A DNA stretch of 64,000 nucleotides from JBDHWG01 sp039810085 (GCA_039810085.1 JBDHWG010000001.1:248001-312000); one strand, 5' to 3'; counted from the stretch's first letter, positions 10,195-18,989 are shown. The notes: generated by a model not told the origin, from the letters alone. Numbers and translations: made by a program.

Positions 10195-11196
10195 ATGGGC
10201 TATCGCTTTGAACCTCACCCAACCCCGTCGCTCCACGTGACGCGCACCCCTAGCTTGCTGCTCCTCGCGGCCACCCTCCTGGCCGCTGTGGTCATGGCCG
10301 TCATCACGGTTCGTAGCGCCGGCGCTGCCGGCATTAGCGTGTCCACAGCGGCGGTAGGCAGTCCCACAACCTTCCACACGCCGCTCGACGCGGCCCCCAA
10401 CCCGGCCGGCGACACGTTCTATTTCGTGGCCCTTACCGCCGATGGCAAGCCGGGTGTGTTCAGTGTTCCATCCGGCGGCGGCGCGGTCACGACTGTCTTC
10501 AGCGGTGCACTGCTCGTCGCGCCGCGCGGCATCGTTGTATCCACTGATGGCGCGACGCTCTATGTTGCGGACCCTCAGGCAAGCGGGGGCGGAGCCGTCT
10601 TCGCCATCCCCGTGGGCGGCGGCTCAGCGACACCGGTCAGCGGGACTCAGGGAACGATGCCGCGCGCGCTCGACCTGGTCAACAAGGCCGGACAGGACAT
10701 CCTCTACGTCGCAGGCGTCGATCCGAAGAATGGACGCGCGGATGTATGGCGGCTACCGGCGGCAGGTGGGCCTCGCACATCCGTCATGACGGGCAGCCCG
10801 CTGGCCTTCGCCGATGGAGTCGCGGTGGCCTCGAACGGCACAGTCTACGTCGCCGGGCGGAATGGGAACAGCGACTCGAGCGCGGTCGTTCTACAGATCG
10901 ACAAGCATGGGCATCAGCCTCTCGTGCGCAAGGTCACGCTCGGCGCACCGGCGGGCATGGCGCTGACCCAGGACGAATCGACCCTGCTGGTCTCGTCCCT
11001 GGCCGCCGATGGAACGTCTCAAGTGCTAATCGTCGATCTCGCCACAGGCGCTACCAGCACCTTCAACGGCACCATCGGCGCGAGCCATGCGAGTGGCGGC
11101 CTCCACCGCGCCCAGAATAACAACACGTTCGCGTGGTGCGGCGTCACCGTGGGCAATGGAGGCCAGGGCACCGTCTTCCGCGTCACCCTTTTCTAG
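10195..11196 (+). CDS. Secreted beta-propeller protein (NHL/SMP-30-like)
   Basis: 333 residues from the ATG at 10195, chosen because AAAGGAAG stands about 9 nt upstream; the frame continues 36 codons further up but those codons look like leader. A membrane segment near residues 24-40 (SLLLLAATLLAAVVMAVITV) is a signal peptide or anchor. The rest is a run of blade-like repeats, for example GDTFYFVALTADGKPGVFSV, RGIVVSTDGATLYVADPQ, ADGVAVASNGTVYVAGRNG and AGMALTQDESTLLVSS. Function is unknown; extracellular ligand binding or lactonase-like activity are both possible. A strong hairpin follows at 11294. Confidence 0.75.
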   Translation: MGYRFEPHPTPSLHVTRTPSLLLLAATLLAAVVMAVITVRSAGAAGISVSTAAVGSPTTFHTPLDAAPNPAGDTFYFVALTADGKPGVFSVPSGGGAVTTVFSGALLVAPRGIVVSTDGATLYVADPQASGGGAVFAIPVGGGSATPVSGTQGTMPRALDLVNKAGQDILYVAGVDPKNGRADVWRLPAAGGPRTSVMTGSPLAFADGVAVASNGTVYVAGRNGNSDSSAVVLQIDKHGHQPLVRKVTLGAPAGMALTQDESTLLVSSLAADGTSQVLIVDLATGATSTFNGTIGASHASGGLHRAQNNNTFAWCGVTVGNGGQGTVFRVTLF

Positions 11197-11293
11197 TGTT
11201 GAACGCCGCCTCGCCAGGTGGCCTGAACAGTCAACCAGGTGAACATGACCGGCGTCCGATACGCGCGACCATTGACATGTCGTCTTAGAAACA

Positions 11294-11328
11294 CGCGCAA
11301 GGCACTTGCCCAACAAGTGCCTTGCGCG
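11294..11328. terminator. Bidirectional terminator between convergent genes
   Basis: A perfect 14-bp stem, CGCGCAAGGCACTT (11294-11307) with AAGTGCCTTGCGCG (11315-11328), has a 7-nt loop. It sits between the end of the plus-strand propeller gene (11196) and the end of the minus-strand DUF4242 gene (11349). Confidence 0.75.
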
Positions 11329-11348
11329 ATCCGAAGCACGCCCCCTCG

Positions 11349-11600
11349 CTATGCGCCTTCCTGGACTTCCGTAATCTCGTCCGCCACCAGGCCGTGCGCC
11401 TCGCGGTGCACCGCCTCCGCCGCTTCCTTGCTCGGCGCTTCGACGAGGCAGAACACCTTGCCCGTGCCTTCGTCGAACCAGTACTTCAGATACTTGACGC
11501 CGTACTTCTCCTGCACCTCGAGGTCACGCTGGTGCGCGCCTTCCACTGCCTCCGCCGTCAATCCCTCAACGTGATGGTGAACGCCCATGTAGAGTGGCAT
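11349..11600 (-). CDS. DUF4242 (SCO4226-like, possible nickel-binding) protein
   Basis: 83 residues. The sequence MPLYMGVHHHVEGLTAEAVE, then VKYLKYWFDEGTGKVFCLVEAP and EAVHREAHGLVADEITEV, matches the DUF4242 ferredoxin-like alpha+beta family. The N-terminal HHH and the Cys in VFCLVEAP correspond to the positions used for metal binding in the characterised member. No partner gene is adjacent; its start overlaps the 5' edge of the divergent TPR remnant by a few bases. Confidence 0.85.
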   Translation of the reverse strand: MPLYMGVHHHVEGLTAEAVEGAHQRDLEVQEKYGVKYLKYWFDEGTGKVFCLVEAPSKEAAEAVHREAHGLVADEITEVQEGA

Positions 11601-11809
11601 ATACTGCCGCCATCGCTATCTTCAAGCGCAGCGGCGCTCGCCTCGAACTGGGCCGCGCCCTCTACCACCGCGCCCGCCTGCGGCGCGACCACGGCCGGGA
11701 CATCAACGCCCGCGCCGACCTTACCCGCGCCCGCGACCTCTTCGCCGCCTGCAGCGCCCCCCGCGACCTCCGCCGCGCCGAGTCTTTTCTCGACTTTTTA
11801 GCATCGTGA
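11594..11809 (+). pseudogene. C-terminal remnant of a TPR protein
   Basis: The open stretch reads AYTAAIAIFKRSGARLELGR, YHRARLRRDHGRDINARADL and TRARDLFAACSAPRDLRRAE. This is the last one or two tetratricopeptide repeats seen at the C-terminus of large Chloroflexota ATPase/cyclase or AfsR-like regulators. The remainder of such a protein is missing upstream, where the DUF4242 gene lies on the other strand. No Shine-Dalgarno precedes the GTG at 11594. It is best read as a decayed fragment. Confidence 0.6.
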
Positions 11810-11818
11810 CTCGGCAGC

Positions 11819-12151
11819 CTACAGGTATTCCACCTGACCGTGCATCTCCTCGGCATCGAGCACTTGAAATACCAATATCAATCCGCGAATGATCTCGCCA
11901 ACCGACATCGTCTGTGGCGCATACACAATGCCTGCATGCTCGATGCCAATCGCATGCAAGCGCAAGAAATCGTCATCCTGAGTGAAGATTACTCGTCCTT
12001 CGGTTCGCGCTCTCTGCACATGCGCCTCGTCGGATGCGCCGAGCAGGTCTGCCTCCGGCACTGTGAGAACATCCACGCCGCGCTGCCGCAGCCCTCGAAT
12101 GACGGCCTTTGCCACATGCTCGTCGGTGTAGAACTTAATCCTCTGGGCCAT
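11819..12151 (-). CDS. DUF5615 PIN-like toxin
   Basis: 110 residues. IKFYTDEHVAKAVIRGLRQR, GVDVLTVPEADLLGASDEAH and VIFTQDDDFLRLH carry the acidic residues (DEH, D in SDE, DDD) expected for the reduced PIN-like nuclease fold of DUF5615. The gene overlaps the DUF433 gene by 17 nt, the standard pairing for this type II-like toxin-antitoxin module. Unlike the two VapC genes in the window it appears intact. Confidence 0.88.
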   Translation of the reverse strand: MAQRIKFYTDEHVAKAVIRGLRQRGVDVLTVPEADLLGASDEAHVQRARTEGRVIFTQDDDFLRLHAIGIEHAGIVYAPQTMSVGEIIRGLILVFQVLDAEEMHGQVEYL

Positions 12152-12461
12152 CTGAACGGTGGTCTTGGAGCTTTTGCTTCAACGGGGAAGGCGTCTGCTC
12201 GCGGAGCGCCTGGACAAAGGCCTGGCTTTCCTCTAGCTCACGGTCGATGGTCTCGCGGTGGTCGAAGTAGTAGGCCAGGGCGGCGTAAATATCCGCCAGC
12301 GATAGGTCAAACTCCGACGCGATCTCATCGGCGTCGCGGCCCAGGCGCTCATGCCACACCACGATGTCATGCACAGTGATGCGGTGCCCCGCAATTCGGG
12401 GTTTGCCGCCCGCCACGCCCGGCGTGATCTCAATGTGCTCGTCCAGCGTTTTCGCCCTCAT
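12135..12461 (-). CDS. DUF433 antitoxin
   Basis: 108 residues. EHIEITPGVAGGKPRIAGHR, ITVHDIVVWHERLGRDADEI and LSLADIYAALAYYFDHRETI are the diagnostic DUF433 winged helix-turn-helix motifs. It should neutralise the downstream DUF5615 protein and may autorepress the operon. AGGAGGGTTGT stands directly before the ATG. A promoter-like pair is readable at 12510-12537. Confidence 0.9.
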   Translation of the reverse strand: MRAKTLDEHIEITPGVAGGKPRIAGHRITVHDIVVWHERLGRDADEIASEFDLSLADIYAALAYYFDHRETIDRELEESQAFVQALREQTPSPLKQKLQDHRSDGPED

Positions 12462-12509
12462 ACAACCCTCCTAACCGCTTCGCTCGTGCCAACTGTACAA
12501 GCACAGGCA

Positions 12510-12537
12510 ATTATAGACAAGCCCCTGCTCGCGTCTA
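12510..12537 (-). promoter_or_regulatory. Sigma-70-type promoter of the DUF433/DUF5615 pair
   Basis: On the minus strand TAGACG (12537-12532), a 16-nt spacer and a perfect TATAAT (12515-12510) precede the ATG at 12461 by about 48 nt. The -35 box matches the consensus at only four of six positions. Confidence 0.5.
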
Positions 12538-12567
12538 GCGAACGGGAACTGGACATGGTAGGCCAGG

Positions 12568-13887
12568 TCAAGCGCCCGCCGCGCGGCCGGCGACGCGGCC
12601 GGAGGCCCACGCCCACAGGAAGTTGTAGCCGCCAATCGGGCCGAACACGTCCAGCATCTCGCCGCACAGGTACAGGCCCGGCCGCGCGTGGCTCTCCAGT
12701 GTCGCCGGGTTGACCTCGTCCAGCCGGATGCCGCCGCCCGTCACCTCCGCCTTGCGGTAGCCCTCATCCCCTGTCCACGGCAAGGGGTAGCGCGTCAGCA
12801 GCTCAACCAGGCGGCGGCGGTCGGCGCGGGGCTGCTCGGCGGCGCGGCGCGTCTCCGGCAGCCCGGCCTCGGCCAGCAGCGCCCGCGCCAGCCGCTCCGT
12901 CAGCCGCTCGCGCAGTAGCGCCAATGTCGTCCCCGACGCGCTCACCAGCGCCGCCGTCCACGCCTCGGCGCTGTGCTCGCTCCACGCAACGTAGATGGCT
13001 GGGCGCTCGTTGCCCTGGCGCTGCGCTGCGACGTGAGACACGTCTAGCACCGCCGGGCCGCTGTAGCCGCGATGCGTGAACAGGAAGCCGCCGCTCACGC
13101 GCAGCGGCGGCTGGCCCGCCGTGAGCGTCACCGGCAGCGAGACGCCCGCCAGATCGTGGTGCGCCGCGTTCCCGCCCAGGAGCGGGGTCAGGGCGGGGTA
13201 GGTCGGCGCAGCGGCCAGCCCTAGCCCTTCGGCAAGACGCAGTCCCGCGCCATCGCTGCCCGTCGTCGGCACGGACAGGCCGCCCGTCGCCAGGACAACG
13301 CGGCGCGCGAAAATCGGCGCGGTCGGGCGCGCAGCGGTCTCGGTCGGACGCTTGCCCCCTTGCCACACTCCCAGGTCCAGCCGCCAGGCCTCACGTTCCG
13401 TGTCCCACGCCAGCCCGGCGAGTGAGGCGTTCAGCCGCACCTCCACGCCACGCCGCCGGCACGCGGCCAGCAGAGCGTCGCGGACCTCGGCGGCGCTGTT
13501 GGAAACCGGGAAGAGCTTGCCCGGCGCGCCGAAGCGGGACGACATGCGGACGCCCCTGTACGGCGGCTCGACCGTCGTATCGAATGCCTCGTGCTTGAGG
13601 CGCACGCCGAGGTCGCGCTCGAAGAAACGCGCCTGCTCGGCCAGCGGCCACGCCGCCAGCACCGCCTCTAGAGTGGCGCGCGGGGACGCCGTCTCGAACA
13701 CGCCGGTGTGCGCCTCGGCGGGTAGGACGTTGCAGCGCCCGCCGCCGCTGATGAGAATCTTCTTGCCGATGACGCTGGTGCGCTCCAGCAGGAGCACGCG
13801 GGAGGAGCCTTCAGCGGCGAACAGCGCCGCCATCAGCCCCGCCGCGCCCCCGCCGACCACAATCACCGGCCACGTGCGCTCAGCCAC
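12568..13887 (-). CDS. HI0933/YhiN-family flavoprotein (NAD(P)/FAD-dependent oxidoreductase)
   Basis: 439 residues. The N-terminal FAD-binding Rossmann motif IVVGGGAAGLMAALFAAEG is followed by IGKKILISGGGRCNV, the hallmark of this family, and by FARRVVLATGGLSVPTTGSD. The C-terminal GLYLCGEMLDVFGPIGGYNF closes the FAD site. The biochemical role of the family is not established. The gene stands alone on the minus strand, next to a dispersed repeat, and is divergent from tilS. Confidence 0.93.
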   Translation of the reverse strand: MAERTWPVIVVGGGAAGLMAALFAAEGSSRVLLLERTSVIGKKILISGGGRCNVLPAEAHTGVFETASPRATLEAVLAAWPLAEQARFFERDLGVRLKHEAFDTTVEPPYRGVRMSSRFGAPGKLFPVSNSAAEVRDALLAACRRRGVEVRLNASLAGLAWDTEREAWRLDLGVWQGGKRPTETAARPTAPIFARRVVLATGGLSVPTTGSDGAGLRLAEGLGLAAAPTYPALTPLLGGNAAHHDLAGVSLPVTLTAGQPPLRVSGGFLFTHRGYSGPAVLDVSHVAAQRQGNERPAIYVAWSEHSAEAWTAALVSASGTTLALLRERLTERLARALLAEAGLPETRRAAEQPRADRRRLVELLTRYPLPWTGDEGYRKAEVTGGGIRLDEVNPATLESHARPGLYLCGEMLDVFGPIGGYNFLWAWASGRVAGRAAGA

Positions 13888-13907
13888 GTTCCCCCTAATG
13901 AAAAAAT

Positions 13908-14026
13908 GTCATTGCGAGTGCAGCGAAGCAATCCCCCGCTGTCGAAAAGACGGTCTAGACCCGCGACAGGTCGGTGTGGACAACTGTGCGATTGCTTCGT
14001 CGCGCTATTGCGCTCCTCGCAATGAC
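13908..14026. repeat. ATTGCGAG dispersed repeat, copy 2
   Basis: 119 bp from GTCATTGCGAGTGCAGCGAA to CGCTCCTCGCAATGAC, with inverted ends. It fills the divergent gap between the flavoprotein and tilS genes. Its terminal ATGAC forms the -35 box of the tilS promoter. Confidence 0.9.
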
Positions 14027-14050
14027 AGCCAAAGTGGAATACGCTATAAT
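14022..14050 (+). promoter_or_regulatory. tilS promoter, with its -35 box inside a dispersed repeat
   Basis: ATGACA (14022-14027; five of six against TTGACA), a 17-nt spacer and a perfect TATAAT (14045-14050). The -35 box is the end of the ATTGCGAG repeat plus one base. The -10 box overlaps an in-frame ATG at 14049, so that codon cannot begin the translated tilS message from this promoter. Confidence 0.65.
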
Positions 14051-14090
14051 GTGCCACATACCGGCCGACCTGACAAACGAAGTGGGACGT

Positions 14091-15620
14091 GTGACGAACC
14101 TGGTCGAGGAAACGCGGCGGGCTATCGAGGCGCATCGCTTGCTAACCGCTGGCGACAGCGTGGTCGTGGGCGTATCTGGCGGGCCTGATTCCGTGGCCCT
14201 GCTAGACGTTTTGATGCGCCTGCGCGACAGCCTCGGCCTCGCCCTGCACGCTGCGCACCTGGACCACGGTATCCGCGCGGCGAGCGGTGACGACGGCGCC
14301 TTCGTCGCCGACATCGCCCGCGCCTGGGACGTGCCGTGTACCGTCGCGGCGGCCGATGTGCCGACCTTCGCCGCCGAGCAGGGGCTATCCCTCGAAGAGG
14401 TTGGCCGGATGGCGCGCTACGGCTTCTTCGCAGCCCTGGCTCAAGCGCTGGGCGCGAATGTCGTCGCGACGGCGCACCACGCCGACGATCAGGCGGAGAC
14501 CGTCTTGCTGCGCCTGTTGCGGGGCAGCGGGCTGGCCGGACTGCGCGGGATGCGCCCCAGCGCGCCCTTGCCGTCGTTGACAGGTGCGCCTGTCGTAACC
14601 GTGGTACAAACCGACGAGGTAGACCTGCCGACGGTGCTGCGTGCGCAGGTCACTCAGCCATCCGTCCGGCTGGTGCGCCCGTTCCTGGGCATCGCGCGCG
14701 ACGACATCCGGGCGCACGTCGCCGCCTTCGACCTGCCGTACCGCCTCGATCCTACCAACGCCGACACGAACATCCTGCGCAACCGCGTGCGCCTGGAGCT
14801 TTTGCCCCTGCTGGCGACGTACACACCTGCCATCACGGCCATCCTGGCGCGGACGGCTCAGACCCTGGCCGACGACCACGACGTTCTCCAGGCGCTGACG
14901 CTCGCCGCCTGGCCGAGTGTGGCGCGGGAGACGCCATCGGGCATCGAGCTAGAGCTGGCCGCGCTGGCGGCGCAGCCCATGGCTCTGCGCCGCGCCCTCG
15001 TCCGCGAGGCGCTGACGCGCCTCGGCCCGTTGCGGGATGTGAGCCTGGCCCACGTCGAGCGATGCCTGGCGCTGGCCGAAGCGGGACCGGCCGGGAGTGG
15101 CGCGGACCTGCCCTACGGCGTCCGCGTGACCCGTGGCTACACGGCGCTGCACCTCGGCCGCAGCGCGCCGCCCCTACCCGACTGGCCCTTGCTGCCGCCC
15201 GACAGCCTGCCCCGGCTGATTGCCGTGCCTGGCGTCACACCGCTCCCAGGGTGCCGTTGGGCGCTGCGCGCCGAGTGGGCCGGCCCTGGCGAAGTGGCGC
15301 ACACGCGGGCGAAGGCCGCGACGCCGTGCTGGGCGGAGACGGTGGACGCGAGTGTCGCGGCGGGCGGGCTGTGGCTGCGGACACGACGCGCGGGGGAGAG
15401 GTTTCAGCCCCTCGGCCTGAGCGGGCGCAGCCGCTCGCTGCATGACTTCATGAGCGATGCCCACATTCCGCCCGCCGCGCGTGACCGGCTGCCGCTGGTC
15501 GTGACGCACAGCCACATCGTCTGGGTCGCCGGGTTCCGCCTCGACCACCGCGCCCGCGTCACCCCAGCCACACATCATAGGTTACGGCTGCGGTTCGAGC
15601 CGCGTGAGGACACATGGTAG
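14091..15620 (+). CDS. tilS: tRNA(Ile)-lysidine synthase TilS
   Basis: TilS modifies the wobble cytidine of the CAU-anticodon tRNA-Ile with lysine, making it read AUA. With the GTG at 14091 as start it has 509 residues. The N-terminal PP-loop ATPase shows VVVGVSGGPDSVALLDVL and LDHGIRAASGDDGAFV. NVVATAHHADDQAETVLLRL is the second signature. The C-terminal TilS domain contains WLRTRRAGERFQPLGLSGRS and IPPAARDRLPLVV. The frame is open further up (ATGs at 14049 and 13974), but the promoter -10 box overlaps 14049 and 13974 lies in a repeat, so a start at 14082 or 14091 is preferred. It overlaps the next gene by 7 nt. Confidence 0.95.
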   Translation: MTNLVEETRRAIEAHRLLTAGDSVVVGVSGGPDSVALLDVLMRLRDSLGLALHAAHLDHGIRAASGDDGAFVADIARAWDVPCTVAAADVPTFAAEQGLSLEEVGRMARYGFFAALAQALGANVVATAHHADDQAETVLLRLLRGSGLAGLRGMRPSAPLPSLTGAPVVTVVQTDEVDLPTVLRAQVTQPSVRLVRPFLGIARDDIRAHVAAFDLPYRLDPTNADTNILRNRVRLELLPLLATYTPAITAILARTAQTLADDHDVLQALTLAAWPSVARETPSGIELELAALAAQPMALRRALVREALTRLGPLRDVSLAHVERCLALAEAGPAGSGADLPYGVRVTRGYTALHLGRSAPPLPDWPLLPPDSLPRLIAVPGVTPLPGCRWALRAEWAGPGEVAHTRAKAATPCWAETVDASVAAGGLWLRTRRAGERFQPLGLSGRSRSLHDFMSDAHIPPAARDRLPLVVTHSHIVWVAGFRLDHRARVTPATHHRLRLRFEPREDTW

Positions 15621-16531
15621 ACGCCAAGACTGCCGTTCGCCGACTGACCGCGCCCCACGCCCGGGGCTACGTCCTCGCCATCGCCGGGACGTTCCTCTGG
15701 TCCACCACCGGCCCCATCATCGCCGCCCTGCTGGCGAACTCGACCATCGCCCCGTTAACGCTGGCCGCCTGGCGCGACATTTTTGCCTGCCTGGTGCTGC
15801 TCGTGGCGCTGAGCGTGTGGGCGCGGCCCTTGCTGCGACTCGCGCGCCGCCAGTGGCTGTTCGTCGCGCTCTACGGCGTCGTCCTGGCGGCGATGAACGG
15901 CATGTGGACAGTCTCCGTCGCTCGCAACGGCGCCGCCATCAGCACCGTCCTCGTCTACACCGCGCCCGCCTTCGTCGCCCTCGGCTCGCGCTGGCTGTTC
16001 GGCGAGCGATTGGGCCGCAACATCATCGCGGCGCTCGTCATGAGCCTGACCGGCATCGCCCTGGTCGCCGGGCTCTACGACCCCATCGCCCTGGCCGCCG
16101 ACCCGCTCGGCACGATTGTCGGCATCGGCTCGGCGGCGTGTTGGGCCGCTTACAGCCTGTTCGGCAAGGCAGCCGCGCGGCGCGGCCTCCGAGCGCCGAC
16201 GCTCATGGTGTATACGTTTGGCGCAGCGGGACTGCTATTATTGGTGGTTCAGAGGGGGAACGGCTTTCCGAGCATCGGAGCGGCGACGTGGCTCAGCATC
16301 CTGGGGCTGTCGGCGATTCCGACGCTGGGCGGCTACGGCCTGTACACCGCCAGCCTCGGCTACCTGCCCGCCGCCACGGCCAGCCTCATCGCCGCGACCG
16401 AGCCGGCCCTGACAGCCTTCCTGGCCTGGGTGTTCCTGGGCGAGACGCTGACGCCCATTCAACTCGTCGGCAGCGCCCTGATTATCGGGAGTGTGCTGGC
16501 GCTGACTCGGGGTGGAAAGCAAAGTGAGTAG
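15614..16531 (+). CDS. EamA-family (DMT superfamily) transporter
   Basis: 305 residues with about ten hydrophobic segments in two EamA halves (for example GTFLWSTTGPIIAALLANST, TVLVYTAPAFVALGSRWLFG, LGYLPAATASLIAATEPALT, AFLAWVFLGETLTPIQLVGS). It is an inner-membrane drug/metabolite exporter of unknown substrate. The ATG lies within the end of tilS, indicating translational coupling. A second, distinct EamA gene is at 55034-55927. Confidence 0.92.
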   Translation: MVDAKTAVRRLTAPHARGYVLAIAGTFLWSTTGPIIAALLANSTIAPLTLAAWRDIFACLVLLVALSVWARPLLRLARRQWLFVALYGVVLAAMNGMWTVSVARNGAAISTVLVYTAPAFVALGSRWLFGERLGRNIIAALVMSLTGIALVAGLYDPIALAADPLGTIVGIGSAACWAAYSLFGKAAARRGLRAPTLMVYTFGAAGLLLLVVQRGNGFPSIGAATWLSILGLSAIPTLGGYGLYTASLGYLPAATASLIAATEPALTAFLAWVFLGETLTPIQLVGSALIIGSVLALTRGGKQSE

Positions 16532-16616
16532 GGCATTCCTACGTGTTCGTTTGAATGGTCGTCTCGCAACAAGAGCCGATTCGGCATGACAGCGGAAGCG
16601 TCTTTTCAACGTCTCC

Positions 16617-16656
16617 TTTTCGCGCCTTTCGCGCTCTTTTCGAGTCTTTCGTGGTC
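16617..16656. repeat. Short-period pyrimidine-rich direct repeat
   Basis: Four imperfect 10-nt units in a row: TTTTCGCGCC, TTTCGCGCTC, TTTTCGAGTC, TTTCGTGGTC. It lies in the gap before the RlmI-like gene. It resembles, in style, the CGCAGAGACGC repeats elsewhere in the window but is a single copy here. Confidence 0.5.
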
Positions 16657-16732
16657 CAACGATTTGCCGAGTTGGGTGAGTCCTGCCAATGATTATATCA
16701 CAACTTTCAGGCTTCGGAATGGAGAACGGGTA

Positions 16733-17932
16733 ATGGCAACAGATAGCTTCCCCCGCGTTGTCTTGAAACCGGGTAAAGAGAAGCCGGTGCGCAATTTCCA
16801 CCCCTGGGTGTTCTCCGGCGCTGTCGCCCGCGTCGAGGGCGAGGCGCCGGACGGCGCGGTCGTGGATGTCGTGGACAACCGGGGGACGTTCATGGCGCGG
16901 GGCCTGCTCAACCGCCGCTCCCAGATCTGGGTACGCCTGTTCTCGTGGGACCCGGCGGACACGCTCGACGTAGAGTTTCTACGGCGGCGCGTCGCCCAGG
17001 CTCACGCGTACCGCGTCCGAACGGTGGCGCAGGAGGCGACGGCCTACCGCGTCGTGTTCAGTGAGGCCGACGGACTGCCCGGCTTGGTCGTGGACCGCTA
17101 CGGCGACATCCTCACGATCCAGATTAGCACGCTGGGCCTTGACCAGCGGCGGGACATGGTGGTCGAGGCGCTCGTGGCGGAGCTTGCGCCGCGCGGCATC
17201 ATCGAGCGCGTGGACCTGGACATGGGCAACCGCGAGGGGCTGGACGCGCGCACCGAGGGCGTGGTGTGGGGCGAAGCGCCGGAGCGCGTCGAGATCACCG
17301 AGAACGGGCGGCGCTTCGTGGTGGACCTGATGACGGGCCAGAAGACGGGCTTTTACATGGACCAGCGCGACAACCGCCGCCTGGTCGGGGAGATATGCCA
17401 GGGAGCGCGCGTCCTCAACGGCTTCGCGTACACTGGCGCGTTCGCCGTCTACGCCGCCGCAGCGGGCGCGGCACAGATTGTGAACGTGGACACGTCGGCC
17501 GAGGCGCTGGACGTGGCGCGGCAGAACATGGCGCTTAACGGCTTCGACCGGCCGCAGGACGAGTACGTCGTCGGGGACATGTTCGCCGTGCTGCGGCAGT
17601 ACCGCGCCGGGGGCGAACGCTTCGACGTCATCATCCTCGACCCGCCGAAGTTCGCCCACACAGCGGCGCAGGTCGAGCGCGCGGCGCGGGGCTACAAGGA
17701 CATCAACCTGCTGGCGTTCCAGCTCCTACAGCCGGAGGGTTCCCTGGCGACGTTCTCGTGCTCCGGCGCGGTCGACGCCGACCTGTTCCAGAAGATTGTG
17801 TTTGGCGCGAGCGCCGACGCCCGACGGCTCGCCCAGATTGCGGCGCGCCTGACGCAAGCGCCCGATCACCCGGTGTTGCTCAGTTTTCCAGAAAGCGCCT
17901 ATCTCAAGGGGCTTATCTGTCGCGTACTGTGA
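16733..17932 (+). CDS. Class I SAM-dependent rRNA (cytosine-C5) methyltransferase, RlmI-like
   Basis: 399 residues from the ATG at 16733, picked because GGAG stands 8 nt upstream. The N-terminal PUA-like domain (VVLKPGKEKPVRNFHPWVFS) binds RNA. A central EEHEE-type region is followed by a Rossmann methyltransferase with SAM motif I GARVLNGFAYTGAFAVYAAA, motif IV IILDPPKFAH and the catalytic-Cys region LATFSCSGAVDADLF. E. coli RlmI methylates C1962 of 23S rRNA; the same or a neighbouring position is inferred here. The CPBP gene follows 9 nt later. Confidence 0.93.
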   Translation: MATDSFPRVVLKPGKEKPVRNFHPWVFSGAVARVEGEAPDGAVVDVVDNRGTFMARGLLNRRSQIWVRLFSWDPADTLDVEFLRRRVAQAHAYRVRTVAQEATAYRVVFSEADGLPGLVVDRYGDILTIQISTLGLDQRRDMVVEALVAELAPRGIIERVDLDMGNREGLDARTEGVVWGEAPERVEITENGRRFVVDLMTGQKTGFYMDQRDNRRLVGEICQGARVLNGFAYTGAFAVYAAAAGAAQIVNVDTSAEALDVARQNMALNGFDRPQDEYVVGDMFAVLRQYRAGGERFDVIILDPPKFAHTAAQVERAARGYKDINLLAFQLLQPEGSLATFSCSGAVDADLFQKIVFGASADARRLAQIAARLTQAPDHPVLLSFPESAYLKGLICRVL

Positions 17933-17941
17933 GGAATCAGC

Positions 17942-18985
17942 ATGGACGTCTTCGTCGAGCGCCTGGTCTACCTGATCGTTTTCTTTGTCGTCCTGCTCGT
18001 GCCGCTGGGCATCCTGCTGCTGGCGAACCTGGGTGAGCGCCGCCCGACGGCACGCATTCTGACCATCATCGCTGTCCTGGGACTGGGCGCGTTGCTCGCC
18101 CTCCTCGGCGTGCTGTCGCTCGTCGCCCCCTTCGCGGCGAACGTCGCGGAGCCGTCGGCCAGCACGCCGCTGACCTCGTTCCTCATCGCCTTCATCACCG
18201 GGCTGCTCCTGCTCGCCACCGCCGTCGGCGTCGCCCTGCCCATGATCCCCCAGGTGCGCGGCGCTCTGTCGCATGTCATCCCCATTCGCCGCGACTCCAT
18301 CGTCGATGGTGTCGCCCTGTCCCTGGCCGTTGCCCTCGTCGGGTTCAGCCTCGCCAGCCTGCCCTCTGCGGGCGGCTTGAGTAACCCATCGACGGCCGGC
18401 GACATGGCGGGGCTGATGGAGAATGCCGTCACCCTGCCGATCATCTGGCTCCAGGGCATCATGTTCGCGGTGTACGGCTTCGTCGGCGTCGGCCTCTGGG
18501 TCCGGCGGACTTTCCGAGGGGCGATGGAGCGGTTGGGGCTGGGCCGGCTCACGCCGCAGTACCTCGCCACCGCCATCGGTGTCTTTCTCCTGCTTTTCCT
18601 CGTGGACACGTTCATCAACCTGAGCTGGCGCGCCCTCGCCCCGGACGCCTACCAGGAGTTCGGACGGATGACCGAGGCTCTGTTCGGCCCCTTCACCTCG
18701 ATCCCCGGCGCGCTCACCCTCGGCCTCTCGGCGGGCATCGGGGAGGAAATCCTGTTTCGCGGCGCGGCCCAGCCCCGCCTTGGCCTATGGCTGACGTCGT
18801 TCCTGTTCGCCGTCGCCCACGTCCAGTACGGCCTGACCCCCGCGCTCATCGAGCTGTTCATCGTCGGCCTCGTCCTGGGCTACACACGGCGGCGGACGAA
18901 CACGACGACGACCATCGTCGTGCACGCCCTGTTCAACGCCAGCACAGTGCTCATCGCGCTCTATTTTCCCAATTGGATGAGTTAG
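17942..18985 (+). CDS. CPBP-family intramembrane glutamic endopeptidase (Abi/Rce1-like)
   Basis: 347 residues with about eight membrane helices. The catalytic signature EEILFRGAAQPRL (EExxxR), then FAVAHVQYGLTPALIELFIV and HALFNAST, supplies the Glu/Arg/His/Asn residues of CPBP proteases. GAGGA precedes the ATG. Family members cleave prenylated or otherwise membrane-bound peptides, and some act in bacteriocin self-immunity; no such cluster is nearby. Confidence 0.92.
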   Translation: MDVFVERLVYLIVFFVVLLVPLGILLLANLGERRPTARILTIIAVLGLGALLALLGVLSLVAPFAANVAEPSASTPLTSFLIAFITGLLLLATAVGVALPMIPQVRGALSHVIPIRRDSIVDGVALSLAVALVGFSLASLPSAGGLSNPSTAGDMAGLMENAVTLPIIWLQGIMFAVYGFVGVGLWVRRTFRGAMERLGLGRLTPQYLATAIGVFLLLFLVDTFINLSWRALAPDAYQEFGRMTEALFGPFTSIPGALTLGLSAGIGEEILFRGAAQPRLGLWLTSFLFAVAHVQYGLTPALIELFIVGLVLGYTRRRTNTTTTIVVHALFNASTVLIALYFPNWMS

Positions 18986-18989
18986 GGGG

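Noticed and set aside
13974..14090. Extended N-terminus for TilS
   Set aside because: It would start inside a dispersed repeat and the promoter -10 box overlaps the ATG at 14049; the family N-terminus fits the later start.
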